This document shows, piece by piece, positions 1-9,155 of a stretch of DNA of 64,000 nt. The stretch's first letter is position 1, and every line of letters begins with the position of its first letter. A model generated the notes under the pieces. The model was not told the origin of the DNA. It ran no database searches and saw only the letters and a list, made by a program, of their open reading frames with translations. The stretch is from an uncultured Bacteroidales bacterium (GTDB lineage: Bacteria > Bacteroidota > Bacteroidia > Bacteroidales > UBA932): assembly GCA_944325495.1 (NCBI GenBank), contig CALVAD010000001.1:124001-188000 (forward strand). The letters are read 5' to 3'. The position numbers were made by a program, and so were the translations under genes.

Positions 1-1
1 A

Positions 2-826
2 ATCGAGGCGAAGGTTCCCGACAAGGAACAGGAGATCAAGCTTCTGCTGATTCCCGCCGATCCGGATGACGGCAAGAACGCCATGGTCGAGATCCGCGGC
101 GGCACCGGCGGCGACGAGGCGGCGATCTTCGCCGGAGACCTTTTCCGCATGTACCAGCATTTCGCGGAGTCCCGCGGATGGAAGGTCGAGGTGACTGACC
201 AGACACCCGGAACCTCGGGGGGCTTCAAGCAGATAGTGTTCAAGCTGTCGGGTTCCGACGGGGTCTACGGCGTCATGAAATATGAGTCGGGCGTCCACCG
301 CGTGCAGAGGGTCCCCCAGACCGAGACCCAGGGCCGCATCCAGACTTCCGCGGCTTCCGTGGCCGTATTCCCGGAGGCCGGCGAGTTCGACGTCGACCTG
401 AACTGGGACGACATCAGGCTCGACCTCTTCTGCTCCTCAGGCCCGGGAGGCCAGGGCGTCAACACGACCTATTCGGCCGTCAGGCTCACCCACATTCCCA
501 CCGGACTCGTGGTGCAGTGCCAGGAGGAGCGTTCGCAGATCAAGAACAAGGAGCGCGCCTTCGAGGAACTCCGCACCCGTCTCTACAACCTCGAGCATCA
601 GAAATATCTCGACGGAATCGCCGCGAAGCGCAAGACCATGGTGTCCACCGGTGACCGTTCGGCCAAGATACGCACCTACAATTATCCGCAGGGCCGCGTG
701 ACCGACCACCGCATCAACTGGTCCATGTACAATCTGCCGTCTTTCATGGACGGCAATATCCAGGAGTGCATCGACCAGCTTCAGATTGCCGAGAACGCCG
801 AGCGCCTCAAGGAAGCCGGCGAGTAG
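2..826 (+). CDS. prfA: Peptide chain release factor 1, 5' truncated by window edge
   Basis: Class I release factor that recognises UAA and UAG in the ribosomal A site and triggers peptidyl-tRNA hydrolysis. The frame is open from base 2, so the N-terminal coiled-coil domain lies outside the window; the Met codon at 83 is internal. The catalytic GGQ motif is present (SGPGGQGVN, about bases 436-462). The codon-recognition tripeptide is PQT within [14 protein letters not shown], the RF1-type PxT rather than the SPF of RF2. The C-terminal region keeps the conserved DHRIN stretch. The gene ends in TAG at 824-826 and is followed by a repeat-rich spacer, with convergent fabF beyond it. Identification rests on the two diagnostic motifs and is secure. 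Confidence 0.97.
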   Translation: MEAKVPDKEQEIKLLLIPADPDDGKNAMVEIRGGTGGDEAAIFAGDLFRMYQHFAESRGWKVEVTDQTPGTSGGFKQIVFKLSGSDGVYGVMKYESGVHRVQRVPQTETQGRIQTSAASVAVFPEAGEFDVDLNWDDIRLDLFCSSGPGGQGVNTTYSAVRLTHIPTGLVVQCQEERSQIKNKERAFEELRTRLYNLEHQKYLDGIAAKRKTMVSTGDRSAKIRTYNYPQGRVTDHRINWSMYNLPSFMDGNIQECIDQLQIAENAERLKEAGE

Positions 827-865
827 CACGCGCCGCGGCCGGATAATACAGTTGCAGGTAGCGGA

Positions 866-929
866 GCGGCGGTTGCACCTCGGCAGGCAGGGAGATTTTG
901 GGAGAGCCTGCCGAGGTGCAACCCGCCGC
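866..929. repeat. Long inverted repeat in the prfA-fabF spacer
   Basis: Arms 866-888 and 906-929 are reverse complements over about 23 bp (core TTGCACCTCGGCAGGC) with one bulged G and a 17-nt loop. A second small palindrome, GATTTGC/GCAAATC, sits at 957-973. The stem could act as a prfA terminator, but no T-run follows it, and its length and GC richness are more like an extragenic palindromic repeat. The rest of the 827-1103 spacer shows no gene. Confidence 0.6.
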
Positions 930-1050
930 TTCAGCGGTCCGGCGTGGCGTCAGCGAGATTTGCTTTGCAAATCGAAGCAGCACAGCCGGAGGTCGGAGCG
1001 ATAGTGACGGCCGAGTATGCCCCCGGGGGCTGTCGCGTAGCGACTGGGGG

Positions 1051-1088
1051 TTAAATACAGCAGGGCGAGGTTCTTCCTCGCCCTGCTG
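1051..1088 (-). terminator. Intrinsic terminator of fabF
   Basis: A perfect 13-bp stem CAGCAGGGCGAGG (1058-1070) / CCTCGCCCTGCTG (1076-1088) with a 5-nt loop. Reading on the minus strand it is followed by TATTTAA, and it begins 16 nt past the fabF stop codon. A second hairpin (AGAAAGGTC/GACCTTTCT) overlaps the stop codon itself. Confidence 0.75.
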
Positions 1089-1103
1089 CGTTCAGAAAGG
1101 TCG

Positions 1104-2348
1104 TCAGACCTTTCTGAACGCCACGCAGGCGTTGTGTCCGCCGAATCCGAACGAGTCGCTCAGGCCGAGGTTCACGTCGCATTTCAGCGCCTTGTTCGGC
1201 GTGTAGTCGAGGTCGCATTCGGGGTCGGGGTCGTCGAGGTTTATCGTCGGAGGAATGATGCCTTCCTGGAGGGCGAGCACCGTCGCGGCGGCCTCTATGG
1301 CGCCGGCGGCTCCGAACATGTGGCCGTGCATGGATTTGGTGCTGCTGATGTGGCATTTGCCTGCGAAGTCTCCGAAGGCGAGCTTGTACGCCTTGGTCTC
1401 GGTGACATCGTTCAGCAGGGTGCCGGTCCCGTGCGCGTTGATGTAGACCTTGTCGGAGGAGGGGTCGAATCCCGCCTGCTCGAGCGCGATTCTTATGCAT
1501 TCGGCCTGGGTGCTTCCGTCGGGACGAGGGGCCGTGGCATGATAGGCGTCGCAGGTACTTCCGTAGCCGACGACCTCGGCGTAGATGTGCGCGCCGCGGG
1601 CTACGGCATGTTCATATTCCTCGAGAATCAGGATCGCCGAGCCGTCGGCCATCACGAAGCCGCCGCGGTTGCGGTTGAAGGGCAGTGAGGCGTATTTCGG
1701 GTCCTCGGCCCGCGTGAGCGCCTTGGCGTTGGCGAAGCCGGCTATTCCTATGGGGATGGTGCAGTGGTCGCTGCCTCCGGCTATGACGGCGTCCGCGAAT
1801 CCGTATCTGACAGCTCTGTAGGCCTCGCCTATCGAATGAGTGGAAGTCGCGCATGCGGTCACGATGTCGATGCACGAGCCGCGGGCGTCGAACTTGATGG
1901 CGATCTGCCCTCCCGCCATGTCGCTGATCATCGTGGGCACGAAGTTAGGGGATATCCATTTGCCGGAAGGGTCCTCGGTGAACTTCTCGACTTCGCGCTG
2001 TATGGTCTGGAAGCCGCCTATGCCCGAGCCGACATAGGTCGCCAGCCTCTCGGGCGCGATGTTCTCGCCGGACACGAGCCCGGAATCCTTCATGGCCTGC
2101 CATGCGGAGGCCATCGCGAAGACGGTGAACGGGTCCTGCTTGCGGATGAAGGGCTTGTCCATGCCGTAGTCCTCGGGATTGAAGTTGCGGACCATGCCGC
2201 CTATCTTGACCGCGAGATTTTCGGTAGGGTATTCGGTGATATAGTCTATTCCGCAGACTCCGTTGATGAGGTTGTTCCAGAATGTGCTTACGTCATTGCC
2301 TATGCAGGAGAGAACTCCGAGGCCGGTTACAGCGACTTTTCTTTCCAT
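1104..2348 (-). CDS. fabF: Beta-ketoacyl-ACP synthase II
   Basis: Condensing enzyme of type II fatty-acid synthesis; elongates acyl-ACP with malonyl-ACP in the cytoplasm. At 414 residues it is full length. The Cys-His-His triad is visible: Cys in VTACATSTHSIG, His in NAHGTGT and His in KSMHGHMFGAAGA. The C-terminal SFGFGGHNA loop is also present. The usual MGEGAG-type stretch reads MADGSAILILEE, a modest departure that does not touch the triad. It is divergent from the LytTR gene; a -7 box TACCTTTG lies 20 nt before the ATG. FabB-type enzymes share the triad, but the length and the N-terminal VTGLGVLSCIGND favour FabF. Confidence 0.95.
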   Translation of the reverse strand: MERKVAVTGLGVLSCIGNDVSTFWNNLINGVCGIDYITEYPTENLAVKIGGMVRNFNPEDYGMDKPFIRKQDPFTVFAMASAWQAMKDSGLVSGENIAPERLATYVGSGIGGFQTIQREVEKFTEDPSGKWISPNFVPTMISDMAGGQIAIKFDARGSCIDIVTACATSTHSIGEAYRAVRYGFADAVIAGGSDHCTIPIGIAGFANAKALTRAEDPKYASLPFNRNRGGFVMADGSAILILEEYEHAVARGAHIYAEVVGYGSTCDAYHATAPRPDGSTQAECIRIALEQAGFDPSSDKVYINAHGTGTLLNDVTETKAYKLAFGDFAGKCHISSTKSMHGHMFGAAGAIEAAATVLALQEGIIPPTINLDDPDPECDLDYTPNKALKCDVNLGLSDSFGFGGHNACVAFRKV

Positions 2349-2368
2349 AAGTATGAATTTTGGAAAGG

Positions 2369-2376
2369 CAAAGGTA
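2369..2376 (-). promoter_or_regulatory. fabF -7 promoter box
   Basis: TACCTTTG on the minus strand, matching the Bacteroidetes TAnnTTTG element, 20 nt before the fabF ATG. It lies only 12 nt from the box of the divergent gene, so the two promoters must overlap. Confidence 0.65.
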
Positions 2377-2388
2377 CTAAAAAATTAA

Positions 2389-2396
2389 TATATTTG
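2389..2396 (+). promoter_or_regulatory. -7 promoter box of the LytTR gene
   Basis: TATATTTG, 18 nt before the ATG at 2415. A TTTG at 2359-2362 could be the -33 element, but its spacing is longer than usual. Confidence 0.65.
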
Positions 2397-2414
2397 CGCC
2401 GAAGAGCATTCCGG

Positions 2415-3305
2415 ATGATTTCTCTGTTTGACAAGGTGCCGCGCTATCTGCTCGGCTGGAAGGAGCTTGGCTGGACCCTGATTTTCTCGGCCTTGTTCGC
2501 TTTCGTGTTCACCTTGCTCAGCATCCCGTTCTCCAGCAATCCGTGGCTGGAGATCATGGGCGGCGGCTCGGTCATACTGATGGTGTCGTTCTTCCTCGCC
2601 TGCGTGGTGATAGTCATCGTGAGCCGCATGCTGCTGTTCCGCAGGGGCTACCTCAAGGGCGTGAGCGTGTTCGGCTACATACTGTGGAGCCTGGGCGAGA
2701 TGGTGCTCGTGAGCCTGCTCTACACTTTCTTCACGGTCAGGGGCGAGCGCGCCGGACTCATCGACATAGGTGACCGCAGCCTGCTGAAAGTCTTCTTCGA
2801 GGCCCTGGTCTTCGCTTTCTGGTGCATGGGCATCCCTTATCTGATATCGTGCCTCTACCTGAGCCTCGCCGAGAAGGGCAACACCATGCGCCTGACCGAC
2901 TACGGGAGCGTCGTCAGCGACGCTCCGGCGAAATCCTACGAGGAGAAGAAGATAACGCTTTTCGACAACAGCGGCGCATTGAAGTTTTCCATAAGCTCCG
3001 AGAACCTCTACTTCATAGAATCCGACGACAACTACATAAAGGTCTGGTATTCCGACAGTTCCGGACAGGTGCGCCAATACATGCTGCGCTGCCGCCTGAA
3101 GACGGTGGAGGACAGCTTCGCCGGAAGCGACCTCGTGCGCTGCCATCGCAAGTACATAGTCAACATAACCAAGGTCAGGATACTCAAGGCCGAGAAGGAG
3201 GGATACAAGATCAGCCTCGGCCCGGCGGACAACGCCGTGACCATACCCATATCCAGGACATACGAGCAGAACGTGCTCGCCCGTTTCAACTCAAAAAACT
3301 CATAG
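2415..3305 (+). CDS. Membrane-anchored LytTR-family DNA-binding regulator
   Basis: 296-residue protein with about four N-terminal hydrophobic segments (roughly residues 18-40, 50-75, 90-108 and 130-150), a linker, and a C-terminal LytTR domain (about residues 195-290). LytTR features include NLYFIESDDNYIKVWY, RCRLKTVEDSF and RCHRKYIVNITKV. LytTR domains bind DNA direct repeats; here the domain is tethered to the inner membrane in place of the usual response-regulator receiver domain. The frame is open far upstream over fabF, but the ATG at 2415 lies just after a promoter and gives a sensible N-terminus. It is followed 2 nt later by the DUF4293 gene. Target genes are unknown. Confidence 0.88.
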   Translation: MISLFDKVPRYLLGWKELGWTLIFSALFAFVFTLLSIPFSSNPWLEIMGGGSVILMVSFFLACVVIVIVSRMLLFRRGYLKGVSVFGYILWSLGEMVLVSLLYTFFTVRGERAGLIDIGDRSLLKVFFEALVFAFWCMGIPYLISCLYLSLAEKGNTMRLTDYGSVVSDAPAKSYEEKKITLFDNSGALKFSISSENLYFIESDDNYIKVWYSDSSGQVRQYMLRCRLKTVEDSFAGSDLVRCHRKYIVNITKVRILKAEKEGYKISLGPADNAVTIPISRTYEQNVLARFNSKNS

Positions 3306-3307
3306 AC

Positions 3308-3736
3308 ATGTGGCAAAGAATCCAGACACTCTATCTTTTCATCTCCACGGTGCTGATAGCGCTGCTTTTTTTCTGTGACAAGGCCGAAGGGGTTTCCTTC
3401 ACGGAATATTTTCCCTATCTTGTGCTCATAATAGTTATAACCCTGCTCAACATCCTGGCCCTGACCACATACAGGTTCAGAGTGCTTCAGATGAGAACGG
3501 CTATGCTTTCCGCAATCGTGACGGCCGCCCTCCAGATATGGCTCGTGGTCGACTTCTTCACTTTCGGAAAGACCGACGACTTCCATCTGACGGCGGTGTT
3601 CCCCATAGCCGCCGTGATACTCGACTCCCTCGCGGCCAGAAGCATATTCGCCGACGAGCTGATGGTGCGCAGCGCATCCAGGCTCAGGGCCGCGAAGCGC
3701 AGGGGAAAGGCTGACAGGAACAATAAAACTGCATAA
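3308..3736 (+). CDS. DUF4293 family membrane protein
   Basis: 142-residue integral membrane protein. It starts MWQRIQTLYLF, the signature opening of Bacteroidetes DUF4293 proteins, and has four hydrophobic segments (about residues 9-24, 36-54, 66-83 and 92-110) with a basic C-terminal tail (RLRAAKRRGKADR). Function is unknown. It starts 2 nt after the LytTR stop codon and ends 2 nt before the nucleoside phosphorylase, so the three genes look co-transcribed. Confidence 0.8.
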   Translation: MWQRIQTLYLFISTVLIALLFFCDKAEGVSFTEYFPYLVLIIVITLLNILALTTYRFRVLQMRTAMLSAIVTAALQIWLVVDFFTFGKTDDFHLTAVFPIAAVILDSLAARSIFADELMVRSASRLRAAKRRGKADRNNKTA

Positions 3737-3738
3737 CC

Positions 3739-4608
3739 ATGAGAATCCCTGAATCAGAACTTATCATCAACGGAGACGGCTCCGTGTTCCATATCCACAT
3801 CAGGCCCGAACAGCTGGCCGACAACGTGATACTGGTAGGAGACCCCGGCAGGGTGGAGATGTTCCGCCCGCTGCTCGACGGCATCGAGGCCGAGGGCGCG
3901 TCCCGTGAATTCGTGTGGATCACCGGAAGCTGCTCCGGCAAGAGGTTCACGGTGCTCTCGACGGGCATAGGCACCGACAACATCGACATCGTGATGACGG
4001 AGCTGGACGCCCTCGCCAACGTCGACTTCGCTACGAGGGAGGTCCGTCCGGAGCACAGGGCCCTCAACATCCTCAGGATAGGCACCTGCGGCGCGATACA
4101 GCCCGAGATACCGCTCGGAGCCTTCATATTCTCGCATATCTCCATCGGCTGCGACGGGCTGATGAACTGGTACGAGGGCCGTGACAGCATAGCGCTGCTC
4201 GATTTCGAGGAGGCCTTCAAGAAGCATGTCCACTGGGACAGGCACCTGCCCGACCCCTATTTCGTCCGCGCAAGCGACAAGCTCATCAGGAAGTTCGAGG
4301 ACTGCACCGTCAGGGGAATGACAATTTCCGCATCGGGCTTCTATGGCCCCCAGGGCAGGGTCGTGCGACAGGGGCTTGCGATGCCGGACATGCTCTCGGA
4401 TTTCGAAAGCTTCGAGTTCGGCGGCTACAGAATCACCAATTTCGAAATGGAAGGTTCCGCCCTGGCCGGAATGGCTGCGAAGCTCGGCCATAACGCCGGT
4501 ACGGTATGCTGCGCCATCGCGCACCGCTATCTCAAGGATGCGAACACCGACTACAAGCCTCGCGTGAACGAACTCGTGAAGCTCGCGCTTGAAAGGCTCG
4601 CCGACTGA
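3739..4608 (+). CDS. Nucleoside phosphorylase (PNP/UDP family, uridine phosphorylase-like)
   Basis: 289-residue member of the PNP_UDP_1 fold, which reversibly phosphorolyses nucleosides to base plus (deoxy)ribose-1-phosphate for salvage. Visible motifs are the phosphate-binding VGDPGRVEM, the STGIGTDNIDIV loop, RIGTCGAIQ, and the ribose-binding TNFEMEGSAL near residue 235. The overall arrangement resembles uridine phosphorylase, but substrate preference cannot be fixed from motifs. Third gene of the LytTR-DUF4293 cluster. A GCGCC/GGCGC hairpin at 4611-4625 follows the stop codon and may terminate both this gene and the convergent Clp-N gene. Confidence 0.88.
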   Translation: MRIPESELIINGDGSVFHIHIRPEQLADNVILVGDPGRVEMFRPLLDGIEAEGASREFVWITGSCSGKRFTVLSTGIGTDNIDIVMTELDALANVDFATREVRPEHRALNILRIGTCGAIQPEIPLGAFIFSHISIGCDGLMNWYEGRDSIALLDFEEAFKKHVHWDRHLPDPYFVRASDKLIRKFEDCTVRGMTISASGFYGPQGRVVRQGLAMPDMLSDFESFEFGGYRITNFEMEGSALAGMAAKLGHNAGTVCCAIAHRYLKDANTDYKPRVNELVKLALERLAD

Positions 4609-4625
4609 GTGCGCCGGTCCGGCGC

Positions 4626-5171
4626 TCAGCTCGGGAGGTCGGAAGACGAAAGCAGCCTGTCCAGCTGCTCCCCGAGCGCCCCTGCGATCTTGTCGGTGAT
4701 GATTATCGGGGCATGTTCCGTGATGTCGCGGAGCATGCCTTTTTCGGACATGTGCCTCTCAAGTGATTCGGCGCTGATTCCGCGGTCCATCAGATATCTG
4801 CGGCTGGCGCTTTCGGGGAAAACCGCTATGGCCAGCATGAAATGCGCGGTCCTTATTATGCTGCTTCCGTTCCTGTAGGCTTCCGTGGCGGCTATCTTGA
4901 TGACTTCTCCGGCTTCCCTGGTGGCGTGTACGGATTGCGTCCCGGCCGACGGTACGGGCTCGTCGAGGAATATCTCGCTGTCTAGGCTCCGCTTCATGTC
5001 GTCGAGGTCAACCTTGAGGCCGCTCAGCGCCCGGCAGGCGTTGTTGTCCCTGTCGCGGAGCAGTCCGAGCATCAGATGGTCGACTCCTGCCGACATGTAG
5101 CCTGTGCGCAAGGTCTCTTCCACGACCAGGTCGAGGATGTCGTGCATCTTGTCTGAGAACCTCATTTTCAT
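4626..5171 (-). CDS. Free-standing Clp N-terminal domain protein
   Basis: 181-residue protein that looks like the substrate/adaptor-binding N domain of ClpC or ClpA without any AAA+ module. The first repeat (FSDKMHDILDLVVEET...GVDHLMLGLL) and the second (HATREAGEVIKIAATEAYRNGSSIIRTAHFMLAIA) are both recognisable, ending with a short acidic/serine tail. In actinobacteria and plants such stand-alone domains (ClpS/ClpT-like) modulate Clp proteases; that role here is inference. Transcribed divergently from gyrA, with its own -7 box 20 nt upstream. Met codons at residues 1 and 3 are both possible starts. Confidence 0.8.
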   Translation of the reverse strand: MKMRFSDKMHDILDLVVEETLRTGYMSAGVDHLMLGLLRDRDNNACRALSGLKVDLDDMKRSLDSEIFLDEPVPSAGTQSVHATREAGEVIKIAATEAYRNGSSIIRTAHFMLAIAVFPESASRRYLMDRGISAESLERHMSEKGMLRDITEHAPIIITDKIAGALGEQLDRLLSSSDLPS

Positions 5172-5191
5172 AGCCCGAAATCAAGACAAAA

Positions 5192-5199
5192 CAAAAGTA
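5192..5199 (-). promoter_or_regulatory. -7 box of the Clp N-domain gene
   Basis: TACTTTTG on the minus strand, 20 nt upstream of the start codon; fits TAnnTTTG. Confidence 0.6.
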
Positions 5200-5222
5200 G
5201 CAAATAATTCGGATTTTTATAG

Positions 5223-5230
5223 TATCTTTG
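5223..5230 (+). promoter_or_regulatory. -7 box of gyrA
   Basis: TATCTTTG, 31 nt before the gyrA ATG; fits TAnnTTTG. Confidence 0.65.
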
Positions 5231-5261
5231 TAAGATAGCATTAACGTGGAATGAAGATTTT

Positions 5262-7805
5262 ATGGACAGTGAGGTAAAGAATTCCGGAGAAATCCGGGAA
5301 GAAGCGGTGGGAATAATAGAGCCTGTCGAAATAGACCAGGAGATGCGCACGGCCTACATCGACTATTCGATGTCGGTCATAGTCTCCCGCGCCCTTCCTG
5401 ATGCGCGCGATGGCCTGAAGCCGGTTCAGCGCAGGGTGCTTTTCGGCATGGACGGGCTGAACCTGAGCTACGGCGGCCAGACAAAGAAGTCCGCCCGCAT
5501 CGTCGGCGAGGTGCTCGGAAAGTTCCATCCCCACGGGGATTTGAGCGTCTACGATGCCATGGCCCGTCTGGCGCAGAACTGGAACCAGAGGTATCCTCTG
5601 ATATTCGGCCAGGGAAATTTCGGATCGATGGACGGCGACCCCGTGGCGGCCATGCGATATACCGAGGCAAAGCTCGAGAAGCTGACATCCGAGGTGCTTG
5701 CGGACATAGACAAGGACACGGTCGACATGACCCTGAACTTCGACGATACTCTCGAGGAGCCTACGGTGCTTCCGACCAAGGCTCCGCTGCTGCTGCTCAA
5801 CGGCTCCTCCGGAATCGCGGTAGGAATGGCCACCAACATGGCCCCGCACAATCTCGGGGAATGCTGCGACGCGATATGTGCGTACATAGACAATCCGGAC
5901 ATCGGCACCGAGGGCCTGATGCAGTATGTCAAGGGTCCTGATTTCCCTACCGGAGGCATCATCATGGGCCGCCAGGGCATAGTCGACGCCTACAGCACCG
6001 GACGGGGCAGGGTCGTACTGCGCGCCAAGACCGAGATAGAGGAGCTTGCCGGAGGCAGGGAGGCCATAGTGGTCACCGAGATTCCGTACATGGTCAACAA
6101 GTCCGAGATGCAGTCCCGCATAGGCGAGATGGTGCGTGACAAGAAGATAGAGGGGATATCCGACATCAGGGATCTTTCCAACCGCAACGGAATCCGCATC
6201 GAGTTTCTGCTGAAGAAGGACGCCAACGCCAATGTGGTGCTCAACACCCTGTTCAAGTACACCGCCCTGCAGAGCAGCTTCTCGATCAACAACGTGGCTC
6301 TCGTGAACGGCCGCCCGAGGACTCTGACCCTCAAGGAGATGATAGCCGTGTTCGTGGACTTCCGCCACGAGGTCGTGGTGCGCCGCACTAAGTTCGAGCT
6401 CAAGAAGGCGCAGGAGAGGGCCCATATCCTCGAGGCCCTGCTCAAGGCCATCGACATCATCGACGAGATCATAGCCACGATACGCGCGTCCCGCACTCCG
6501 GATTCCGCGAAGTCCGCCCTGATGGAGAAATACGGCTTCGATTCCGTGCAGGCGTCCGCCATAGTCGCCATGCGTCTCGGCCAGCTGACGGGACTCGAAA
6601 AGGAGAAGCTTCAGAACGAGTACGACGAGCTGGAGAAGTTCATCGCCCGCTGCGAGCAGATTCTGGCGAGCGACGCCGAGCAGCTGGCGATAGTCAAGCA
6701 GGAATGCACCGAGCTGAAGGCGAAGTTCGGCGATCCGAGGCGCACGGAGATCACTCTCTCCGAAGAGGAGTTCAACCCCGAAGACTTCTATGCCGACGAG
6801 GACGTGGTCATAACCATCTCCCATCTCGGCTATATCAAGCGCACCCCGCTCGCGGAATTCCACACCCAGTCGAGGGGAGGAGTGGGCAAGAAGGCCAGCG
6901 CCACGCGCGACGAGGATTTCATAGAGCATATCTATGTGGCCAACATGCACTCCACCATGCTGTTCTTCACGGACAGGGGGATGTGCTACAGGCTGAAGGT
7001 CTACGAACTCCCGGAGGGCTCGCGCAGCTCCAAGGGAAGAGCCGTGCAGAACCTGCTGAGCATCGATCCGGACGACAGCATCAAGACTTATCTGAACGTG
7101 CGCTCCATAGAGGACGCGGAATATACCGAAAGCCATTTCGTGACCCTCGTCACCCGCAGGGGCACGGTCAAGAAGACGACTCTGACGGAATATGCCAACA
7201 GGCGCAGCCGCAACAAGGGAATAATCGCGATCAACGTGCGCGAGGGCGACGAACTGCTGGACGCGCTGCTCACCGACGGAAGCAGCGAGCTGATGATAGC
7301 CGCAAGGAACGGCAGATGCTGCCGCTTCCCCGAAAGCGAAATCCGCGCGATGGGACGCAACTCCTCGGGAGTCAGGGGCATCTCCATAGAAGACGACGAC
7401 GAGGTCGTGGGGGCCATACGCATAAGTCCTTCCGATCCGGACGCCGCGGCCAGCACCGTGCTCGTGGTCAGCGAGAACGGCTACGGCAAGCGTTCCGACC
7501 CCAATGACTACCGCAAGACCTCCCGCGGAGCCAAGGGCGTCAAGACCATCGACATAACCGAGAAGACCGGCAAGCTCCTGGCAATCAAGAGCGTGACGGA
7601 GGAGAACGACCTCATGATAATAACCAGGTCAGGCCTCACCATCAGGATGTCCGTTTCGGAAATCCGTGTCGCCGGGCGTGCCACGCAGGGCGTGCGGCTG
7701 ATCAACATACGTGAAGGGGATTCGATTGCCGCCGTCTCGTCGGTGGCGAAGGAGAATTCCGAGGCCGAGGAGACCGCCGGCACGGAGCAGGAACTGGAAC
7801 AGTAG
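5262..7805 (+). CDS. gyrA: DNA gyrase subunit A
   Basis: 847-residue A subunit of gyrase, which introduces negative supercoils with GyrB. The N-terminal breakage-reunion domain carries the catalytic Tyr133 ([10 protein letters not shown]). The C-terminal beta-pinwheel begins around residue 510 and includes a degenerate GyrA box, SRGGVGKKA; together with the GyrA-like blade sequences this favours GyrA over ParC. The quinolone-resistance region reads [12 protein letters not shown]: the position equivalent to E. coli Ser83 is Leu (TTG at 5541-5543, residue 94), a substitution known to lower fluoroquinolone sensitivity in other species. The start ATG at 5262 follows a clear promoter. No frameshift seen. 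Confidence 0.96.
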   Translation: MDSEVKNSGEIREEAVGIIEPVEIDQEMRTAYIDYSMSVIVSRALPDARDGLKPVQRRVLFGMDGLNLSYGGQTKKSARIVGEVLGKFHPHGDLSVYDAMARLAQNWNQRYPLIFGQGNFGSMDGDPVAAMRYTEAKLEKLTSEVLADIDKDTVDMTLNFDDTLEEPTVLPTKAPLLLLNGSSGIAVGMATNMAPHNLGECCDAICAYIDNPDIGTEGLMQYVKGPDFPTGGIIMGRQGIVDAYSTGRGRVVLRAKTEIEELAGGREAIVVTEIPYMVNKSEMQSRIGEMVRDKKIEGISDIRDLSNRNGIRIEFLLKKDANANVVLNTLFKYTALQSSFSINNVALVNGRPRTLTLKEMIAVFVDFRHEVVVRRTKFELKKAQERAHILEALLKAIDIIDEIIATIRASRTPDSAKSALMEKYGFDSVQASAIVAMRLGQLTGLEKEKLQNEYDELEKFIARCEQILASDAEQLAIVKQECTELKAKFGDPRRTEITLSEEEFNPEDFYADEDVVITISHLGYIKRTPLAEFHTQSRGGVGKKASATRDEDFIEHIYVANMHSTMLFFTDRGMCYRLKVYELPEGSRSSKGRAVQNLLSIDPDDSIKTYLNVRSIEDAEYTESHFVTLVTRRGTVKKTTLTEYANRRSRNKGIIAINVREGDELLDALLTDGSSELMIAARNGRCCRFPESEIRAMGRNSSGVRGISIEDDDEVVGAIRISPSDPDAAASTVLVVSENGYGKRSDPNDYRKTSRGAKGVKTIDITEKTGKLLAIKSVTEENDLMIITRSGLTIRMSVSEIRVAGRATQGVRLINIREGDSIAAVSSVAKENSEAEETAGTEQELEQ

Positions 7806-7838
7806 CACATAATGTAATACTTTTTGAATATCTTGATT

Positions 7839-9155
7839 ATGAAAAAGTTATTTTTAGTGTTGGCCATCGCCGCCTCATTGCAGGCGTTCGATGCCCAGGC
7901 TCAGGTCAAGAGCCCTGCAGCCGCCTTGTCAGCCGTCCAGAAGGCTGAGGCCACGACGACCAATCCCAAGCAGAGCGGCAAGCCTGCGACATGGATCAAG
8001 TACGGCAACGCCCTGCTTGACGCCTACGACGCCCCCGTCGGCAACGTATGGATAGGAATGTCCCGTCAGGAGTTCGACCTGCTCGGCGGCGAGACCCCTT
8101 CTTCAGAAGAGGTGGTGACTCTCGGCGGCCGTCAGATGTCCAAGCTCGCCTTCGAGACCAAGAACATCTACTTCAACGAGAACGGGCTGCTTGAGATAAT
8201 CGAGGTCACCGCTCCCGTTGTGGAGAATGTGCTGGACAAGGCCTACGAAGCCTTCAAGAAGGCTGCGGAGCTCGATGCCAACGGCAAGAAGACCAAGGAT
8301 ATCGTCAACGGACTCACTTCCGTAGCCAAGAAATTCTCAGATGACGCCTATACCGCATATTCTTTCGGAGACTACGAACTGTCCTCCAAGCTGTTCGAGA
8401 ACGCCGCCGTAGCGTCAGGCGAGCAGCCTCTCGGCCAGGTTGACACCAACGCGATATACAATGCCGGCTTCACCGCATGGACAGCCGGGCAGCTCGACCG
8501 TGCCAAGAGTTTCTACGAGTCCTGCCTCAGCTACGGATATTACGGCGAGGACGGCGAGGTGTACTCCAAGCTCGCCGACATCGCGACCAAGGAGGGCGAC
8601 AACAACGCCGGCAAGGATTATCTCGAGAAGGGATTCGCCATGTTCCCCCAGAGCCAGAGTATACTCGTCGGTCTCATCAACTATTATGTGACGAGCGGCG
8701 AGGACACCGACCGTCTTTTCGAGCTTCTCGACGAGGCCAAGAAGAACGAGCCCAACAACGCTTCGCTCTATTATGTGGAAGGCAATATCCATGACCAGCT
8801 CGGCGACGGGGACGCGGCTCTCGCGGCATATCGCAAGTGCGCCGAGATCGACCCTAACTATGCTTTCGGCTATATCGGCGAGGGAGTGTATTTCTATGAC
8901 CTTGCGGTAGATCTCCAGAACCAGGCTTCCACCGAGATGGACGATGCCAAGTACACCGCTCTGATGGGTGAGTTCGAGACCGCCCTGAAGTCCTGCATCG
9001 CGCCTTTCGAGAAGGCTTTCGAAATGTCCTCCGATCCCGAGATCAAGGCCAGCATCGCGGAGTACCTCAAGAACGCAAGCTTCCGCTTCCGCACCGAGGG
9101 CCCCGAGTATCAGGAGATGTACGACAAGTACGCCAACTACAATCCTGCCAACTGA
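7839..9155 (+). CDS. Secreted tetratricopeptide-repeat protein
   Basis: 438-residue protein with a signal peptide (MKKLFLVLAIAASLQAFDAQAQ), an N-terminal region with SmpA-like wording (VGNVWIGMSRQEFDLLGG), and several TPR-like helical pairs between about residues 150 and 370 (for example YNAGFTAWTAGQLDRAKSFYESCLSYG and YVEGNIHDQLGDGDAALAAYRKCAEIDP). TPRs mediate protein-protein contacts, so a periplasmic scaffold role is likely, but the partner is unknown. An upstream in-frame TTG at 7824 was rejected in favour of the ATG that begins the signal peptide. The gene lies 33 nt after gyrA and its 3' end overlaps the convergent CapA-like gene by 19 nt. Confidence 0.82.
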   Translation: MKKLFLVLAIAASLQAFDAQAQVKSPAAALSAVQKAEATTTNPKQSGKPATWIKYGNALLDAYDAPVGNVWIGMSRQEFDLLGGETPSSEEVVTLGGRQMSKLAFETKNIYFNENGLLEIIEVTAPVVENVLDKAYEAFKKAAELDANGKKTKDIVNGLTSVAKKFSDDAYTAYSFGDYELSSKLFENAAVASGEQPLGQVDTNAIYNAGFTAWTAGQLDRAKSFYESCLSYGYYGEDGEVYSKLADIATKEGDNNAGKDYLEKGFAMFPQSQSILVGLINYYVTSGEDTDRLFELLDEAKKNEPNNASLYYVEGNIHDQLGDGDAALAAYRKCAEIDPNYAFGYIGEGVYFYDLAVDLQNQASTEMDDAKYTALMGEFETALKSCIAPFEKAFEMSSDPEIKASIAEYLKNASFRFRTEGPEYQEMYDKYANYNPAN

